A stretch of 64,000 bases of DNA, from positions 88,534,886 through 88,598,885 of the forward strand of contig CM026426.1 in assembly GCA_014871385.1 (NCBI GenBank). The letters run 5' to 3'. The notes under the pieces were generated by a model. The model was not told where the DNA came from, did not search any database, and was given only the letters and a program-made list of their open reading frames with translations. The stretch's first letter is position 1. Each line of letters opens with the position of its first letter. This DNA comes from Ceratodon purpureus. Its lineage: Eukaryota; Streptophyta; Bryopsida; Pseudoditrichales; Ditrichaceae. Below are positions 45,519 through 57,509 of this stretch, in pieces. Both the position numbers and the translations under genes were made by a program.

Positions 45519-48500
45519 ATGTCACTATCGTACGCAGCGCTGGAGAGATTGAGTCAGAAGAAGTTTTTCTCAAAGCCAGCTCCGCAACCGGCGACGATCT
45601 CCACTATCAACATCGGCGTCGAGGACTTCCTGTCGCCTCATTCATCGGAGGACGCCGGGCACTACAGCAGCTCGCAGCGCCCGCCGCGACGGACTGGCGG
45701 CTCCGTGCACTTCAACATGCCAGCGGCGTCTAAAGTATCCCCGCGTCACACAGTCCAAAACAACAAGACGATCCCTGCTTCGAAAGCTGGTAATGGGAAT
45801 GGACCAGCGCGTGACTCCAGTGCGGTTCTCTCCTCGATTGCGAGCAGGGGGAAGAAGTCTGGAATGGGAGGCGCTCTTCTTAAGCCTCTCCAGCGTGATA
45901 TCACCGCCTCTGAAGCCCAATCTCGACAGGTCTGTTGTTGCCCACTTTGAATCTTATTATTTTATTTATTTATTTATTTTACTTATTTTTGGAGCAAATG
46001 AACGAAACTTCATTGCAATTTGAATCCATATTCCTGTGCTTCGCAGTTTTGTCTTTTAAGTGGGTTCGTTCGTGCGAGTGTGCCCTTCTATGCACATACA
46101 ACCCAAGATGATCACATTACATGCTTTGTACCAGGCTGTCGTTGACATCGGTTTAATCTACCGAGGTTCTGCAATGTACCGAAATTTTACAATATGAAGA
46201 ATCCAGCTATGGAATGTGCAATTGCAGTCAGCTTGACTGTGGTTGGATAGTGTTAAAATGTTGATGTGCAGGCGACACCGATTCGTGGGAAGAAACAAAG
46301 GCCAAGCACAGCAGAGGCTAGTGGCGAGAAACCATCTGAGGGAATGGGAAACGTTTTCCAGCGGCATAGTTCCTGTGAACTTCGAGACCACGCTGAGGAA
46401 GACCTTCAATCTCCTCTGTCTCAGAAGATATCCTTTTCACGCAGTAGCCCAGACCCGCTGCAGATTCCGTCGCGGCAGGAGATAAACAATGAGTTTGGGA
46501 TGAGCATGCGGGATATGAGTGAGAGTCTGAGCAAGATAGAGGAGTTGATTTTCCCCTCTAAAGCAGGACAAGAAGTCGTCATGCGGGAGAACATGGCATT
46601 TGAGGCTTCTCCAATTCTATCTTCAGGGTTTCTCGAGCTGGAAGACGGTTCCATGAAGCCATTGTACGTGTCTCCATTTGCAAGGTCACAGTCTAGGAAC
46701 AGCGATGGCGATCTCGAGAGGGCGGAGGATGCTATTGTTAATGGCGTCCGGAAGCAGCGGCGGGCTCAAAGCGCTGTGAAGTGGAGGAGAAGAAATGATA
46801 GATCCATGCCATGCCATGAGAAGTCCCCGAGCTGCGACAACGAGACGACATTCCGGGAGAAGGTCAACCGGAGGTGGACATTGGTGCGGTCGAGCGCCGA
46901 GTTTTTGAGCAGCTCCCTGCCATTGTACGGTGATCGCAGCGACAGCGGAAGCGGTGCCTCCACCGAAGAGGAAGGTGACGTGTCATCCACTCGCAGGAGG
47001 TGGCCTAAGATCCCGCAATGTTTTTCATACTCTACTATTCGCGGTAACTCTGCATCCAAATCAGAATCATCGTTTTTCGGGACCGAAAGCCCCACGACCC
47101 AAGTGGAAACTGAACCAGATGCTGTCGCGGAGCACAGTGATACATCAGGTAGGCGTATATGCAGATCCATGATCGAAATGGGGAAATCACGGCGGTCGAG
47201 ACTGGAGGACAGTAACCTTGCATGTGACAGGACAACAACTGGCCATGAGTCGGTCGCAAACGCAGAATCGGGAGAAGAAAATAATTTGAAACACCACGAC
47301 GTGTTGAACGAGAAGCAGAATGAAGGATTTGAAGAAGAAAATGAAGTGCTTTGCAAAGATGGATACACAGGAATTGACGGTGGCAATGGAGGATGTATGG
47401 CTCATGAACCGGCAAAAAAGCGAGATGGAAGCTCCAGCGAGCATAGTACTCCAAGGAAGGACACTATGGTGATTGTTCTTCCCACATCAAGCGTCTCTAA
47501 CGGTCAAAGCACCAAGCAGACAATCACACAGGCGGAGCAAAGAGCAACGCAGCAACACAGCGAGTCGATGCAGGTGTTGTTCCCAACCAAGGAAGCGCAA
47601 GAGCAGCGAAAGGATCAACTCTCCAACTCGGTTCGCATTAGTGCAGACGCGTCACAACAAGAGATGAATCACCATGAGGAGGATCAAGATGGTGCTGAAG
47701 TGAGGAGCCTCTCTGACGTGGATGTTTCCAGATCCTCTCCGCATACGAAGAACCAGATCCATTGCCAAAGCTCGGAGGAAGTGTTGACACACAAGCACTT
47801 GTCGTTTTATTTTGAAGACTCGTCCACTATCTCTGAGAGCGCAGATGAGAAGCACGTCGACGTCGACTCGAGTGGCGCTCAGCATCAAGATGATTTGGAG
47901 TTGGAGCAGCCGGTGTCCCGGGACGTCTTTGATGTTCGATGCGAGAAGAACAGGTCTAGCTCTGGCTTTTTCAATGTGTGTGCGCAAAAGAGCACAGATG
48001 CGCAAGACAAGGCTCCCATTGCGACCATACAACAGTCTAACACTGAGGAGAAGTACATCCATGCTTCGTTGTCTACCGAGAAACTTTGTAGTATTTTATC
48101 ATATCTCGGTCAAGTAGAGCAGTCCAATTTGCAGGAGAACTTGGGTATACCGACAGAGAAAGGAACTCCACTAGGAGCATGTTTTTATAGTCTGAGTGGA
48201 AATGGATCGCCAAGGGCGGTCTTGGAGCATGCAGAGGATGCTGTTTCTCTCACGAGCTCCTCACAGACAGCACACTCTGGGACATTCCATCTGTCTGGAG
48301 ATGTTGGTGGAGATTCCAGAGTCGCCGACTGCAATCCACCTGCAATTGCTGCGACTACGGTCTTTGATGGTGTTCGCAAGAAGGTCCAGGAGCTGAAGCA
48401 AAAGATCGCTGAACAGGAGGCAAAAATCGCCCAACTGCAAGCAGAGAATAAGAAGTTGGTTCGAGAAAGGGAAGAGCATATGCTTTTGTAAGTTCTGTCG

Positions 48501-51500
48501 AACCCTGACTCTTACGAAAGTTGTCGTGGTGCAAATCTCAGGCTAGCAGTTTGTACTGGTCCTCTTCCGAACCAGACACCTCCATGATTCTGATGCAATA
48601 GGGTGTCGGTGTGTTAATGAACTCTGTTCTTGGTTGAGTAATTAAGCAGGGCGAGAGAGAAGTATCACAAGCAACTAGAGCATCAAGCGGCAGAATACAA
48701 AGTTATTATCCAGCACCACCTATCTGTGAACGAGAAGATGTTGCGGGATAAGGAGCAACTCTCTGAGAAGTGTTGTAATCTTGCTGGAATCCTCTCTGTT
48801 GCTGAGTCCAAGGTAGTCTTTCAGAAAATGAAGCCTGCTTTGGTTATTGATGGTTATGATGGTAGTGGTTTAATAGCGTTGTTTGCGTATATGAAGTTGC
48901 CAAGCAATGTGCATAGGTCAATATTCTAATGGCATACATCGGTGCCCTTGCAGTTTGATGAGAAGGTGAAACAACTCTCTGAGCAGTGGTCTCGTGAGAT
49001 GAAGAAGGTATGCCATGCCTTCATGGATTCACTCAATGAATTGATTATGATTTTACAAGGCGCTACTTGACTTATTAGCAGACGTCATAATAGAGTATGA
49101 GTGCATCCTAGAGTTTGGGGTTTGAAATATATTTCTTAGCATCAGATTTTAACTCTCCAGGCCAAAGATAAGGGTGCATGATTGTGAGTGCAAATATCCG
49201 GTCAATAGAGACGCATAACGGCTCAAACTCACAGTTATCCTCTTATTCAGGCGAAGGAGCTTTGGGCTGTTGGAGAAAAGCAAAGGATGAAAATATGGCA
49301 GGAGAAGAAAATAAAGGACCTGAAGGAGACGGCAATCCGGGGTCTCGAGCCTCACATCGATAATCTCAATGATGTAAGCCTGAAGCAGATATCTATTTCT
49401 GCTTAGCTTACCTGTCTTCTAATAGAATCCACGTCTACAAAATAGAAAAAACAGTGACCAATTACACTCTCATGATCTTACGTAACAGAAACACAGGCTA
49501 GAACTTGCTAAGATGGAAACACGACATGCAGAGAATTTGCAAAGTACACTAGATGCTCAGAACCTGGACTGTCGACGTCAAATATGCGAGTTGCGAGACC
49601 ATCTGCAGCAGGTTTCTCTCAAAGCTATCTTTAAAAATACTATATACCTGCCGTGGATTATGCTGTCACCTCGAAACTATTATTTAGTGACTGAAATGAC
49701 ATTTACAATGCGTTTAGATCGTGTCATTTCCTTTGTTTCATATTTGATCGCCCACATATCGACTCTTACTGGGATCATGTTTCACGACACCAGCTCATTT
49801 TCCACCTTGCTCTTGTTTCTGAACCGTGGGAGCAGGAGAGAGACAAGATGATGGACAACGAGCGCCTGGCTGCACATGCTCGAATGGCTGAAGTGGCTGA
49901 GAGGTACGTCATATCTAATGTCTGGCAAAGTCATAAATGCCAAACCAGAGCCGTGGTGTTAAATCACTCCATTTGAGTCCCTTGTATAATGTAGACGATT
50001 TTACAACGAACTGTTAGCATTTTCATTAGCTTAAAGAATCAGAATGAGTAAGCTTTGGAGGAGATGCAGGTTTGAGCAACAAGCCATTCAGCAACGCATG
50101 CGAGTAGCCACTGAAATTACAGCCCAGCTTGAACGGTCTGAGGCTGGTCGTCGCGAGGACAAAAAATACTCTCAAGAGCTTTTAGCTCGTCTTCAGAAGG
50201 AGGCTTCTAAAAGGTGTTTTCCCTATGCTGGTTATTAAATAACGAATTTCAGTTTTTCATCTGTTTCCGACTTAGTGCATTTTACCTGCCTTCTGCTTGA
50301 TTTTAGATGATGAGAGGAATTGTCGGAATTTGGATTTATATTTGATTGTAGATGCCGGGATTGCGCAGAGAAGAGACACTGAGAAAGCAGATGGAAAAGA
50401 GTGTAGAGGAAATGGCGATGAAGAAGGACCGTCAGATTCAGCATCTGCAGTCTCAAATGTTTGCTACAGCTCAACAATTTCAACAAAAAATCAACGATCG
50501 TGTCACTGAAGGAATGAGAAACAGGGAGAAAGAGCTGCGCGCAGAGTATGTGACACATACTCCATTTTTTTGTCTGACTTTGGGGTTTTCAGGCACTATG
50601 CCGTTACACGAAACAAGGATTCTAGTGTCCCGTTGTAAGAAGTAGATCTTCAGAAAATGTGATTGTGTAGGTGCAAAACAGAATGTGAGGAAGCTGTCGG
50701 ACTTGCACTGATGGTAGGAGTGCACTAATTAGGTTGACGAAAGAACGAGATGAGCAGATCGAGTTAGTGATTGAAAGACTGCAGTCCGAGAAGGAGGAGT
50801 TGGTGGCACAGAGCAAGAAGGAAATGGCAACCAAGGTGAACGAAATGGTTGCAGAGAAGCTTGGGGTTGAACTGGAGTTGAAGGAGTACAAATGCAAATT
50901 TTCCGACCTCGGCAATGCTGTTCGTTTGGTACACTCCTTTTTAACTCACAAATGTTTGTTGTCACTTGACCCAATACCCTGTCTCACGAGTAATTCATAT
51001 ATCATTAAACAGACTTCCAACACTCCACAGATAAACCATGGAAACAGCTCTCTTGACTGTTGTCGTAGATTCAGGACTTGGTATTTCAGATCTTGTGGTC
51101 CTTGAAAGGTATGGTTTGTTTCCATGGTAAAATCGAGGCATGTCACCAACCTGAAGTAACTCGATTTTACTCCATACCTTCTCATGACTACCACTAAGAC
51201 TTTTCATTATTTTATTGTTTTGAATCAAACTCTTCTTAGTTTAGAGAAACGTTCCTAGACTACTTCATGAACAGCTTGAATCCAATTAGTCTTGACCGCT
51301 GTTAAGTGCTGAGTAAAGTTGTGACAGGCTAACGTTGAATTAACATAGAATCACTTCATGTTGGTGGAACACTGAACTGGTTTCCTTCTATTACATTGAG
51401 AAGCCCACTCAGAACTGCACCTTCTATCTTCTCATTGAACGGGTATTGTCTTCGTCAAAAAACTACATAGCAATTTGTTATACAAGCGTATCAGTCATTT

Positions 51501-51676
51501 CCGATTTCATCCAGTGTCTCAAAACCATGATAATGATGCTAAGAAAAATCAGCGTATAACGGAGAAAGACTTGGAGCTCGAGGAAGCAGGGAAGAAAGTT
51601 ACAGCATCGCGTAAGGAAATACAGAATCAAGCTCGTATGATTGAAGAGCTTCGGAGCAAGGTAAGTTCGCCAGTTT

Positions 51677-51753
<77 letters not shown>

Positions 51754-52524
51754 CCACATTCCACTTGTTATCAATAGTAATAATCCGAGACAACGGCCGC
51801 GACTGTGAGTCAACACTACCTAATCTAAGCCTAAATGCGCACCATTTGAGATTGCAGTTATACGACAGGGAACACTGATCTTTCGGTGAATCCAACGAGA
51901 AAATGACCGTGCACATGGTTTCACAGGCTTCACAGCATGACGCCAAACTTAGAAATCAAGAGGAAGCTTTTGAAACTAGACTGAAGGAAGAGCAGATCAG
52001 ATTACAACAGATGGAGATGGACTTAAATGAAAGCAATTCCAAAGCGAGTGAAATGCGCAATCGCAAGGTTCTTCTTACCGCACGAAATATTGTGGTGTGG
52101 CACTCATCCTGGATACAATCATTATCATAATTGCTGTGACCATTAACCTTAGTAAAAGTGTATCAAAACGTTGATAACTTTCTCTCTCCAGAAAAGGCAC
52201 TGCAATCCGGCAGGTAGTGGTGTAAACAAATCAGAGTCGGAACATGAATTCAAGGCTTTGATGTATACGTTGATTAGTCAGTTACAAAACTTTCTCAAAG
52301 AGTAAAAACAATAAACCTGAATCCATTTCCAATCCTTTATTTTTGTTGCCGTGACGCAGATTGAAGAGCTTGCAGAAGTGGAAGCTCGAGTAAAACAGAC
52401 TATAGTGAAGAAAGACGTCGTAATTTCCAACTTGCGTGAGCAGCTTTTTTCAGCTAATCAACAGATCAAGACCACTGAGTATTTACTTCAGCAAGAACAC
52501 AATAGATTTATCTCAGAGTCCTGA
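45519..52524 (+). CDS. CEP131: CEP131/AZI1 homologue, centriole and basal-body coiled-coil protein
   Basis: CEP131 acts at centriolar satellites and the basal-body transition zone in building cilia and flagella. I read 13 exons: 45519-45929, 46272-48487, 48650-48812, 48954-49007, 49251-49373, 49489-49611, 49836-49903, 50070-50213, 50369-50545, 50733-50928, 51544-51660, 51927-52067, 52360-52524 (TGA). All introns are GT-AG and phases agree, giving about 1,365 residues against about 1,080 in human. Residues from about 850 on are one long coiled coil with CEP131 signatures: ETAIRGLEPHIDNLND (human VTVRGLEPEIQKL), KERDEQIELVIERLQSE (human DKEIELVIHRLE) and VEARVKQTIVKKDVVISNLR (human VHRRVKTALARKEEAVSSLR). 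The N-terminal half is Ser/Glu-rich and poorly conserved. The start MSLSYAALERLSQKKFF is the first ATG of an open exon. The acceptor of exon 11 is the least sure. Confidence 0.9.
51678..51753 (+). repeat. Poly-T tract of 76 bases in a CEP131 intron
   Basis: An unbroken run of 76 T begins 17 bases after the 5' splice site of the intron 51,661-51,926. Long Phe or Lys open frames over it are artefacts. On the minus strand it would be poly-A, but I see no flanking target duplication marking a retroposed copy. Confidence 0.85.
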
Positions 52525-53980
52525 AGAAGATAACTCCTAACATGTCCACAACTATCCTGTCCTAGACTGACAGTTGTAGAATAGATAAAACGTCGGGCCC
52601 CCCTGATCTTTCCACTGGTCACCCACATCTATATTCATCTGGAACCGTGTCAGAGAAATACTGACATATTGTAAGCAGGCTAAATTTTAGAAAAATAAGA
52701 TAGGATAATCTTCGGTGGCACCTTTATAAGGTTCAGTGTCTGAAACATTTTAAGAGATTAAGCAACAAATTTAGTTAATTACGCACGTACAAAACATGAG
52801 TTTGACAATGAGCAAGATAACTTTAATACCCCTGAATAGAAGCTCGATGATGTATGATAGATAGCCCTATTTCCAACGTCATTTGTGACTGGGGTGTGTT
52901 GGCAGCATAGTCAAGACTGGACAATCGCCAACTAATTTATCCGCCCATGGGTTGTGAAGAAGCCAAAGTCTTACATTCCATAGATAAAATGGATTGTGAC
53001 ATCATGGAGAGGGCTGGGAGACATTTTGTCATTAGAAAGCATTTGACTTCAAAATTCAATGGAGATGAATTTAAGACATGCTTTGTTGGAGGCAAGGATT
53101 GAAGTTGGTCTCCTTCATCCACCCAAGTGAAGAGTACCTTATTTTGAATAAAACAATCGTGATAAGTCAAAATCCCTCAAAAAGCAATGAGGATTTTCTT
53201 GGTAAGGGCCTTATTGGTTGCCGCATGTAACCTCAAGAAGACTGACTTTCTTCACTATAGTCTGTTTTACAACGTCTTTCTTTACTATAGTCTGTTTTAA
53301 AGGTACACTGACTGCCAAGTTGTGTCCTAGCGGTCAATGCATAGTCTTTTCAAAGTGTTGTAAATACATTACAAGTGTCAAAATATTTTTATAAAGTACT
53401 ATGTAATTGATGAAATTATTAAGGTGGAAAATTAGTAAAATGTTGAATTGTTGAATATGGCATACAATGGCCACTGCATCTTCAGTTGAAAGGACTGGTA
53501 AAAGTGCTTATTTATTTGACTTCCCATGTACTCGTCGCCATCAAAACCTCTCCATACTATCAACATTACCATTGTTAGAAAAATAATTTTAAATTTAAAG
53601 CTACAAATTGATTGATATTCTATACACTTATTGATTATTAGGTATTGTACGCATATTGTATATCTAACAAGGCAATTTGCATACATGTTGGTTTCACAAT
53701 CAAGTTGGAAATAGGTGGGTTCACCTTAGTTTGAATTGTTGGTTCCATACACGCGCAATTTAGCTTGGTCAAAAGAAATACTTATTCAGTCAGTGATCGA
53801 AATAAGAAGCATAAAAAATCCAATTTTTTTCAGAAATAGAATGGAGTGCGATAACTTTTTAGGGAATAGAGAGTACATCCATACATAAGTGAATGCCTCT
53901 GGGCGATCTCAAACAATCGATGATCTATGTTTACAAAAAACAATCTATACCAATCAATACTATGAAGAATAGAAGAGCAG
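52525..53980. other. 3' flank of CEP131, no gene seen
   Basis: AT-rich intergenic sequence. The only clear structure is a two-copy tandem (period 31) of CACTATAGTCTGTTTTA-type sequence at 53,246-53,299. Confidence 0.4.
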
Positions 53981-53999
53981 TAGTGGCTAATCAATGCAC

Positions 54000-56200
54000 C
54001 TCACAGCCAGCAACTTCCGAAAGATTCTTCAAACGTTTCTGCGATGTATTTCGAGCAAAATTGAAAATCTGCACAACATAGCCAGCTCGCTGCCTCCAAG
54101 ATCCTTCACCACCTGCATGATTTTCAAAAATAATGATTCGGTGCTTAAAACAGAAAATGGTCAAGGAAGGACAGGACCTAGTTGTACACAGAGTTCTCGA
54201 TCCTGCACAAGCCGAGACAATGATGAAAGAGATGCACGACGGCTGTGCAGGAGGTCATTTCTCCCAGGATATCATTTCCCGGAAGATCCTTGACGCTGGT
54301 TACTGGTGGCCGACGATGCACAAAGACGTTTCAGAGTATTGCAGAGCCCGCGACAAGTGCTAGTAGGTGGGTGGCCTTGCAAACACCAGACTTGCTCAAC
54401 TGGTCACCAGCTTACCTGCTTAGCCCTTTATGAAGTAGGGCCTCGACTTTGTTGGTCCAATGAAACCAATGGCAGCACACACTGGTAACAGATACATTCT
54501 AGTCGCCACCGACTATGCCACTAAGTGGGTGGAGGCCAAGGCCCTTCGCACCAATACGGCGGTTGTTACCACCAAGTTCCTTTACGAGCAGATTCTGACT
54601 CGTTATGGCTGCTCGCTCACCATCGTCAGTGACCAAGGGACTCATTTCATCAATGAGGCCATTGAGTATTTAGTGCAACACTTTTTGTTGCAACATCGGA
54701 CGTCGACAACGTACTATCCAAAGGGCAACGGTCAGGCAGAGTCGACTAACAAATTACTAGGTCGACTCTTGACAAAACTCGTAAGTGACAACAGAGCAGA
54801 CTGGAATCAGCATCTGCCCACAACTCTATTGTCCTACAAGACGGTTTTCAAAGTCAGCATAGGCCATACGCCATTTCAGCTTGTCTACGGGCTACATCCG
54901 TTGATATCGACAGAATACAGTATTCCCACATGCCGGACGGATGGCCCCGTCGACTTTACACCTACCAGAGTGTTACAGGCCCGCATAGCAGACCTGGAGC
55001 AGCTAGACAGTTGCCGACTCACAACAGAGGCAGAGGTAGGCAGAAGACAGTGGACCAGGTCATTATGGAGTTAGCTGCATTATCGTCAGAAAGATTTCTA
55101 GGTAGAAGATCATGTTCTATGGTACTCCAAGAGAGAGAAGGAGCATGCTGGAAAATGTAAATGTCGCTGGTTTGGGCCGTACAGAGTGTAATACAGGTTA
55201 CCCAACAACACTGCACTATTGGTATCTCAGGCACATTTTGAACCCCATCCCATTATTGTCAATATCAACAAATTAAAGCCCTATCCTCTCTACTCTGAGG
55301 ACCACTTAGTAACCATTGGTCCTAAATAAAACCCACGTAGTCTCACCACGGACAGCACAGAACAGGCCACTGCTACCATACCTGGAGGAGCGTCACTGTC
55401 TACAACCACACTTCCATTAGACCTCCCCTAGTTCGAGTGTGATTCATCACCAGCGACAGATATGGCAGCCTCGGCAGCCACCACACCTAACCCTGTTTTG
55501 AGTACACCTATTGTGGATTGCTACTCTGTGCAGCCCTGTTTCTCGACTTCGCCCTCACATCAGTTTCCCCCGAAGTGCGAGTTTTCCACAGTCACGACAC
55601 CCGTGCCTTACGTCGAGGACCCAACTCTTTCCTCTTAGGCCTCTCAGCCAGACGGGCCTCACGCAGTACCTCCACACCCACTGTCGTCTCTCCTCCCACC
55701 GAGCTCCGGCCATTAGGGTATTCACGGATTTCCCTTTCCTTTACCGACACAGTTTCTCCTCTCTTGCTCCTTGATTCCTGCTCTCCGGTGTTGTCAACGA
55801 CCATCTTCCAGTCTAGTAGTACAACCTCCAACTGCGCCACGCCGAGAGCATCGATTCCCGCTCATTGAGGTCTACCTCCTTTCACGCCATTGTTGCACCT
55901 TGCGACAGTGCCACAGGGTCGTCCTCACGAGGTTACTACACCCCTTCGGAGCGCCTTTCTTGGCTCTTCGGCGGTACAACTCGCTTTGACACACGCTGTT
56001 TTGCCAACGTTAGAGGAGCAGTGTCGCGCAGTCCTGCCTCCCTCTCGTTCAGTGTGAGGTTCCCTTTTTCCCCGCCCTCATACAAATGTTTCTCGTCTTG
56101 TTGGTCAATCAGCCAGGGAGCAGCAACTCCCTGCTCGTCTCTGTTCCTCATTAGGGTTTCCAGCAACCTCATTGTCCTCAATTTAGGTTGAGTCTGTTCA
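54000..56200 (+). mobile_element. Fossil Ty3/gypsy element, integrase region
   Basis: The clearest part is an integrase: a zinc-binding H2C2 segment near 54,220-54,360 (GGHFSQDIISRKILDAGYWW) and a catalytic core at about 54,480-55,000 ([55 protein letters not shown]). A tail near 55,255-55,320 (INKLKPYPLY) resembles the region after the core in gypsy polyproteins. Downstream, to about 56.2 kb, is Ser/Pro-rich sequence with no clear domain. Protease, reverse transcriptase and both LTRs are not recognisable, so this is a truncated, broken copy, though the core is well preserved. Confidence 0.85.
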
Positions 56201-56299
56201 ATTTTGCCTCGTCGTTTCCTCCAGTTCTTTCGCTATAGCTTGTCATGTTTCTGTCTTCTCTGGGTCATGCCCAATTCCGCACAGTACAGCCCGCACATT

Positions 56300-56780
56300 G
56301 TGGTCTAACTCCATCGTCCATCATCGTCGATGACGAACTAATTGAGGGATTGCAGTCGAGAGAAGGGAGCGGCGCGCGGGAGCTTAGACGGGAGCAAGGA
56401 AAGCCTCATTAGCAGGGAGTGGGAGCGTGGGCGGGACCGGGGACAACCACCGCAACATGGAGCAAGGGGGGGGAGGGAGAGTGGGGGTGGGATCGGGGAG
56501 CACCCGAGAATGGGTGGAGGGCCGTTGGGGATTTTGGGGTGAGGTCACTGGAGAGGATGGGTCGCGATGAGGGAGGAGACTTAGGGAATGGGATTGGGCG
56601 GGGTACATGGGAGGACACAAAGGGTGATGGGGTCGGGAATGAACTGGGAGGGTAGATATCAGGGAATGCAAATGTGGATGAGCCCAATGCTGAGGGGAGG
56701 GTGGAGAGAGAAAGTTATGGGATTTGGGACCTTCTGAGGGAGTTGAAAGTACTGATTTTGAGAATGTCTTTGTGGATAAT
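56300..56780. other. G-rich spacer
   Basis: A purine-rich, strongly G-biased stretch (GGGGGGGAGGGAGAGTGGGG near 56,464). Open frames here are compositional. No gene supported. Confidence 0.35.
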
Positions 56781-56834
56781 GAGGACAAATTATAAATAAA
56801 TAATCTCCTTGTACATCTCCATAGAAGTACAAGA

Positions 56835-57509
56835 TTGGCGGATGATGAAATTTTTATTCATAAGTGGCGAAGAAGGAGAGTGAATCATTTTGAGCCACCG
56901 ACACTTGAGATTGAAAGTGAAGACTCTAGTGAAGAGTATATTTATAGTGACAATGAAGAGGAAGATGTTACATTGGAAGATCACAAGAGTGTGAAGTTTT
57001 TGTATTGCGATGAGACATGGAGTAAGAATCATTTCACATATGATCCACCTCCTCAAGAATTTTAAGGAATATCACTATTGAGTATTTTTGAGAGGTCCTT
57101 TCCGACGATGTTGCAACTTTTTGATATGTTCAGGACACATTATATACTTCAGGACATTGTCAGAGAAACCAACAGGTATGCTACTAAAGTTGACAAAGTA
57201 GGATATATTGTGGGAGAAGAAGGTTGGAAGGATTTTACATTGGCAGAATTGAAGACTTTTATGGAAATTTGGTTATGTATAGGCATGAAGCGTCAACCGA
57301 ACATCAAGTCCTACTGAAATAAAAGGGATTCAATTTTCCATTGCTCCATTATCTCTAGGATTTTGACACGTTCTAGGTTCATGGAATTGATTAAATGTTT
57401 GCACATTACAATTCCATCTACATATGTCCGGCATAAGAAATTATCAGGTTATGATAAATTGGGGCAAGTTGATTGAGAGCATTAGGGAAAATTGTAAGAA
57501 CTCTTGGAA
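56835..57509 (+). pseudogene. piggyBac transposase fragment (5' part)
   Basis: From an ATG at 56,835 the plus strand reads MADDEIFIHKWRRRRVNHFE and an acidic N-terminus, then the piggyBac core: LFDMFRTHYILQDIVRETNR, WKDFTLAELKTFMEIWLCIG, a stop region near 57,315, ILTRSRFMELIKCLHI and KLIESIRENCKNSWNV. The order and motifs match the first half of PGBD-type transposases. The gene stops abruptly at about 57,509 before the first catalytic aspartate, where LTR-like sequence begins. In-frame stops at 57,063-57,065 and 57,315-57,317 and a frame change near 57,420 are also visible. Confidence 0.85.

Noticed and set aside
46766-47386. A 206-codon minus-strand open frame under CEP131 exon 2
   Set aside because: Shadow of the host exon; the plus strand has the spliced, conserved protein.
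51475-51946. Open frames of poly-Phe or poly-Lys on both strands
   Set aside because: They are produced by the 76-base T run in an intron.
45519-52524. FBF1, OFD1 or another ciliary coiled-coil protein instead of CEP131
   Set aside because: Several ordered motifs (RGLEP, IELVI-RL, the final RVKQTI-KK-V) correspond to the CEP131 C-terminal half and are not features of the others that I know.
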